Under the pieces are notes generated by a model. The model had not been told where the DNA came from. It did not search any database and worked only from the letters and a program-made list of their open reading frames with translations. Shown piece after piece: positions 14,298 through 15,462 of a stretch of DNA of 15,462 bases; within the stretch, counting starts at the first letter, position 1; each line of letters opens with the position of its first letter. The DNA is from [Eubacterium] saphenum (GTDB lineage: Bacteria; Bacillota; Clostridia; Oscillospirales; Ruminococcaceae): positions 1-15,462 of the forward strand of contig SFLN01000038.1 of assembly GCA_004554555.1 (NCBI GenBank), given 5' to 3'. Made by a program: the position numbers and the translations under genes.

Positions 14298-15325
14298 CAC
14301 AGCAAATTAATTTCTTTTTTCAGCTCTTCCAATAGCTTATCCTCGGGAACTTTTCTCAAGATTTCTCCCTTTTTGAAAATCAGCCCTTCCCTGTCGCCGC
14401 CGGCAATTCCGATATCAGCCTCGCGCGCTTCACCGGGACCGTTTACCACGCAGCCCATCACCGCAACCTTAATCGGCTTTTTCACATCGCAAAGCAGCTT
14501 TTCAACCTCGTTTGCAAGCGAAATAAGGTCGATTTTTGTTCTGCCGCAGGTCGGACAGGAAACGATTTCCGCGCCCTCGTACAGCCCGCACGCTTTCAGA
14601 ATATCCTTTGCCGCGTACACCTCTTTAATCGGGTCGGCGGTGAGCGAAACGCGGATTGTTGAGCCGATTCCGTCGCACAAAAGCGAGCCTATTCCCACGG
14701 CTGATTTTATCACGCCCATACGCTCCGTACCTGCTTCGGTGACTCCAAGATGAAGCGGATAATCCGTCTTTTGCGCAAGCAGCCGATACGCTTCAATCAT
14801 CAGCTTGACATTCGAGGATTTTATGCTGATAACAATATCGTCAAAATCAAATTTATTCAGCAGCTTTGCGTGCCCGAGAGCGCTTTCAACCAGTGCCTCG
14901 GGAGTCGGGCTGCCGTATTTTTCGAGCAGATTTTTTTCGAGTGAGCCCGAGTTTACGCCTATTCTAATCGGGATATTTTTCGCCCTGCAAGCGTCCGCGA
15001 CATCCTTTACGCCGTCCGCCGAGCCGATATTTCCCGGGTTCAGACGGATTTTGTCAACGCCGCGTTCAACACACGCAAGCGCGATTTTGTAATCAAAGTG
15101 AATATCCGCGACAATCGGCACGTTCACAGCATTTTTCAGCGCTTCGATAAGTGCTGCGTTCTCGATTTTCGGAACAGCCGCGCGTATAATCTCGCAGCCC
15201 GCTTTTTCCAGCTCAACCGCTTGTTTCACGCTGTTTTCGATATCATCGGCGGGAACGTTCAGCATTGACTGAATATAGATTTTTTCGCTGCCGAGAGTGC
15301 AGCTTCCTACCTTAACCTTTTTCAA
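14297..15325 (-). CDS. ispG: (E)-4-hydroxy-3-methylbut-2-enyl-diphosphate synthase IspG
   Basis: The 342-residue enzyme reductively converts MEcPP to HMBPP, the penultimate MEP-pathway step of isoprenoid synthesis. The N-terminal TIM barrel (from about residue 3; IYIQSMLNV, AGCEIIRAAVP, VADIHFDYK, KIRLNPGNIG) is followed by a ferredoxin-like domain holding the [4Fe-4S] ligands C257 and C260 (SCPTCGR), C292 and E299 (MGCVVNGPGEA). This is the compact bacterial type without an insertion domain. The start is a TTG at 15325-15323, with GAGGTGA about 7 bases upstream inside the end of rseP; no ATG lies nearby in frame. rseP ends 5 bases upstream, and the gene order rseP-ispG-polC is common in Firmicutes. 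Confidence 0.95.
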   Translation of the reverse strand: MKKVKVGSCTLGSEKIYIQSMLNVPADDIENSVKQAVELEKAGCEIIRAAVPKIENAALIEALKNAVNVPIVADIHFDYKIALACVERGVDKIRLNPGNIGSADGVKDVADACRAKNIPIRIGVNSGSLEKNLLEKYGSPTPEALVESALGHAKLLNKFDFDDIVISIKSSNVKLMIEAYRLLAQKTDYPLHLGVTEAGTERMGVIKSAVGIGSLLCDGIGSTIRVSLTADPIKEVYAAKDILKACGLYEGAEIVSCPTCGRTKIDLISLANEVEKLLCDVKKPIKVAVMGCVVNGPGEAREADIGIAGGDREGLIFKKGEILRKVPEDKLLEELKKEINLL

Positions 15326-15330
15326 TCAAA

Positions 15331-15462
15331 TCACCTCGAAACCAGCTTTGTTATATCGTTGAACGAAATCAAAATCATCAAAAGCAGCAAAAGCGCCATT
15401 CCCACAAAGTGAATCATTCCCTCAACCTGCGGTTTTACGGGCTTTCTGCGGATAAGCTCGAT
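15331..15462 (-). CDS. rseP: RIP/site-2 zinc metalloprotease RseP, C-terminal fragment
   Basis: The last 43 codons of a gene whose beginning lies beyond the right edge. The sequence IELIRRKPVKPQVEG followed by MIHFVGMALLLLMILISF, a membrane span, and FNDITKLVSR matches the conserved C-terminal end of RseP/YluC site-2 proteases. These cleave membrane-embedded anti-sigma factors and leader peptides within the bilayer. The catalytic HExxH and PDZ regions are outside the window. It stops 5 bp before ispG, its usual downstream neighbour in Firmicutes. Confidence 0.85.
   Translation of the reverse strand: MELIRRKPVKPQVEGMIHFVGMALLLLLMILISFNDITKLVSR

Overview
The window reads as chromosomal DNA from a low-to-mid GC Gram-positive bacterium of the Clostridia, probably close to Ruminococcus/Oscillospiraceae. 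The support is the presence of PolC (the Firmicutes-type replicative polymerase), the gene order rseP-ispG-polC, short-form HisG paired with HisZ, strong AGGAGG-type ribosome binding sites, and several TTG/GTG starts. The family placement is inference; no search was run. Every convincing gene lies on the minus strand, so transcription runs from high to low coordinates.

Layout in direction of transcription. (1) 15462-14285: the C-terminal end of the site-2 protease rseP, then ispG (isoprenoid MEP pathway), then polC, which ends at 9942. These are tightly packed (9-bp gap, then about 12 bp between ispG and the preferred polC start). (2) 9941-9795: an intergenic regulatory region with a near-consensus sigma-A promoter (TTGACA-17-TATTAT). 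Its -10 box lies inside a perfect 18-bp inverted repeat with a 9-nt loop. There is no room for a T-box leader, so a repressor operator is the likely control of the genes below it. (3) 9794-3010: hisZ-hisG-hisD-hisB-nudix-hisH-hisA-hisF-GNAT, mostly overlapping or separated by a few bases, with a 76-bp gap before hisA that can form hairpins. (4) 2970-2942: a second promoter (TTGAAA-17-TAAAAT) drives a Ser-rich lipoprotein with an internally duplicated amidase-like domain. It is followed directly by hisI, a small membrane-protein frame split by an in-frame UGA, and hisE. (5) 198-1: a promoter and the first 27 codons of a class II fructose-bisphosphate aldolase gene (fba).

Together the his genes encode the steps from PRPP + ATP to imidazole-glycerol phosphate and its dehydration (HisG/HisZ, HisE, HisI, HisA, HisH/HisF, HisB), plus the final two-step oxidation (HisD). 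The aminotransferase hisC and a histidinol-phosphate phosphatase are not here and must be encoded elsewhere if the pathway is complete.

The unusual content is the set of non-histidine genes inserted in the cluster (Nudix hydrolase, GNAT acetyltransferase, two-domain lipoprotein, split membrane protein), the second copy of the amidase-like domain having lost its apparent catalytic Cys and His, the in-frame UGA, and the palindromic operator. I see no mobile element, CRISPR array, rRNA or tRNA. No gene-free stretch exceeds 300 bases.
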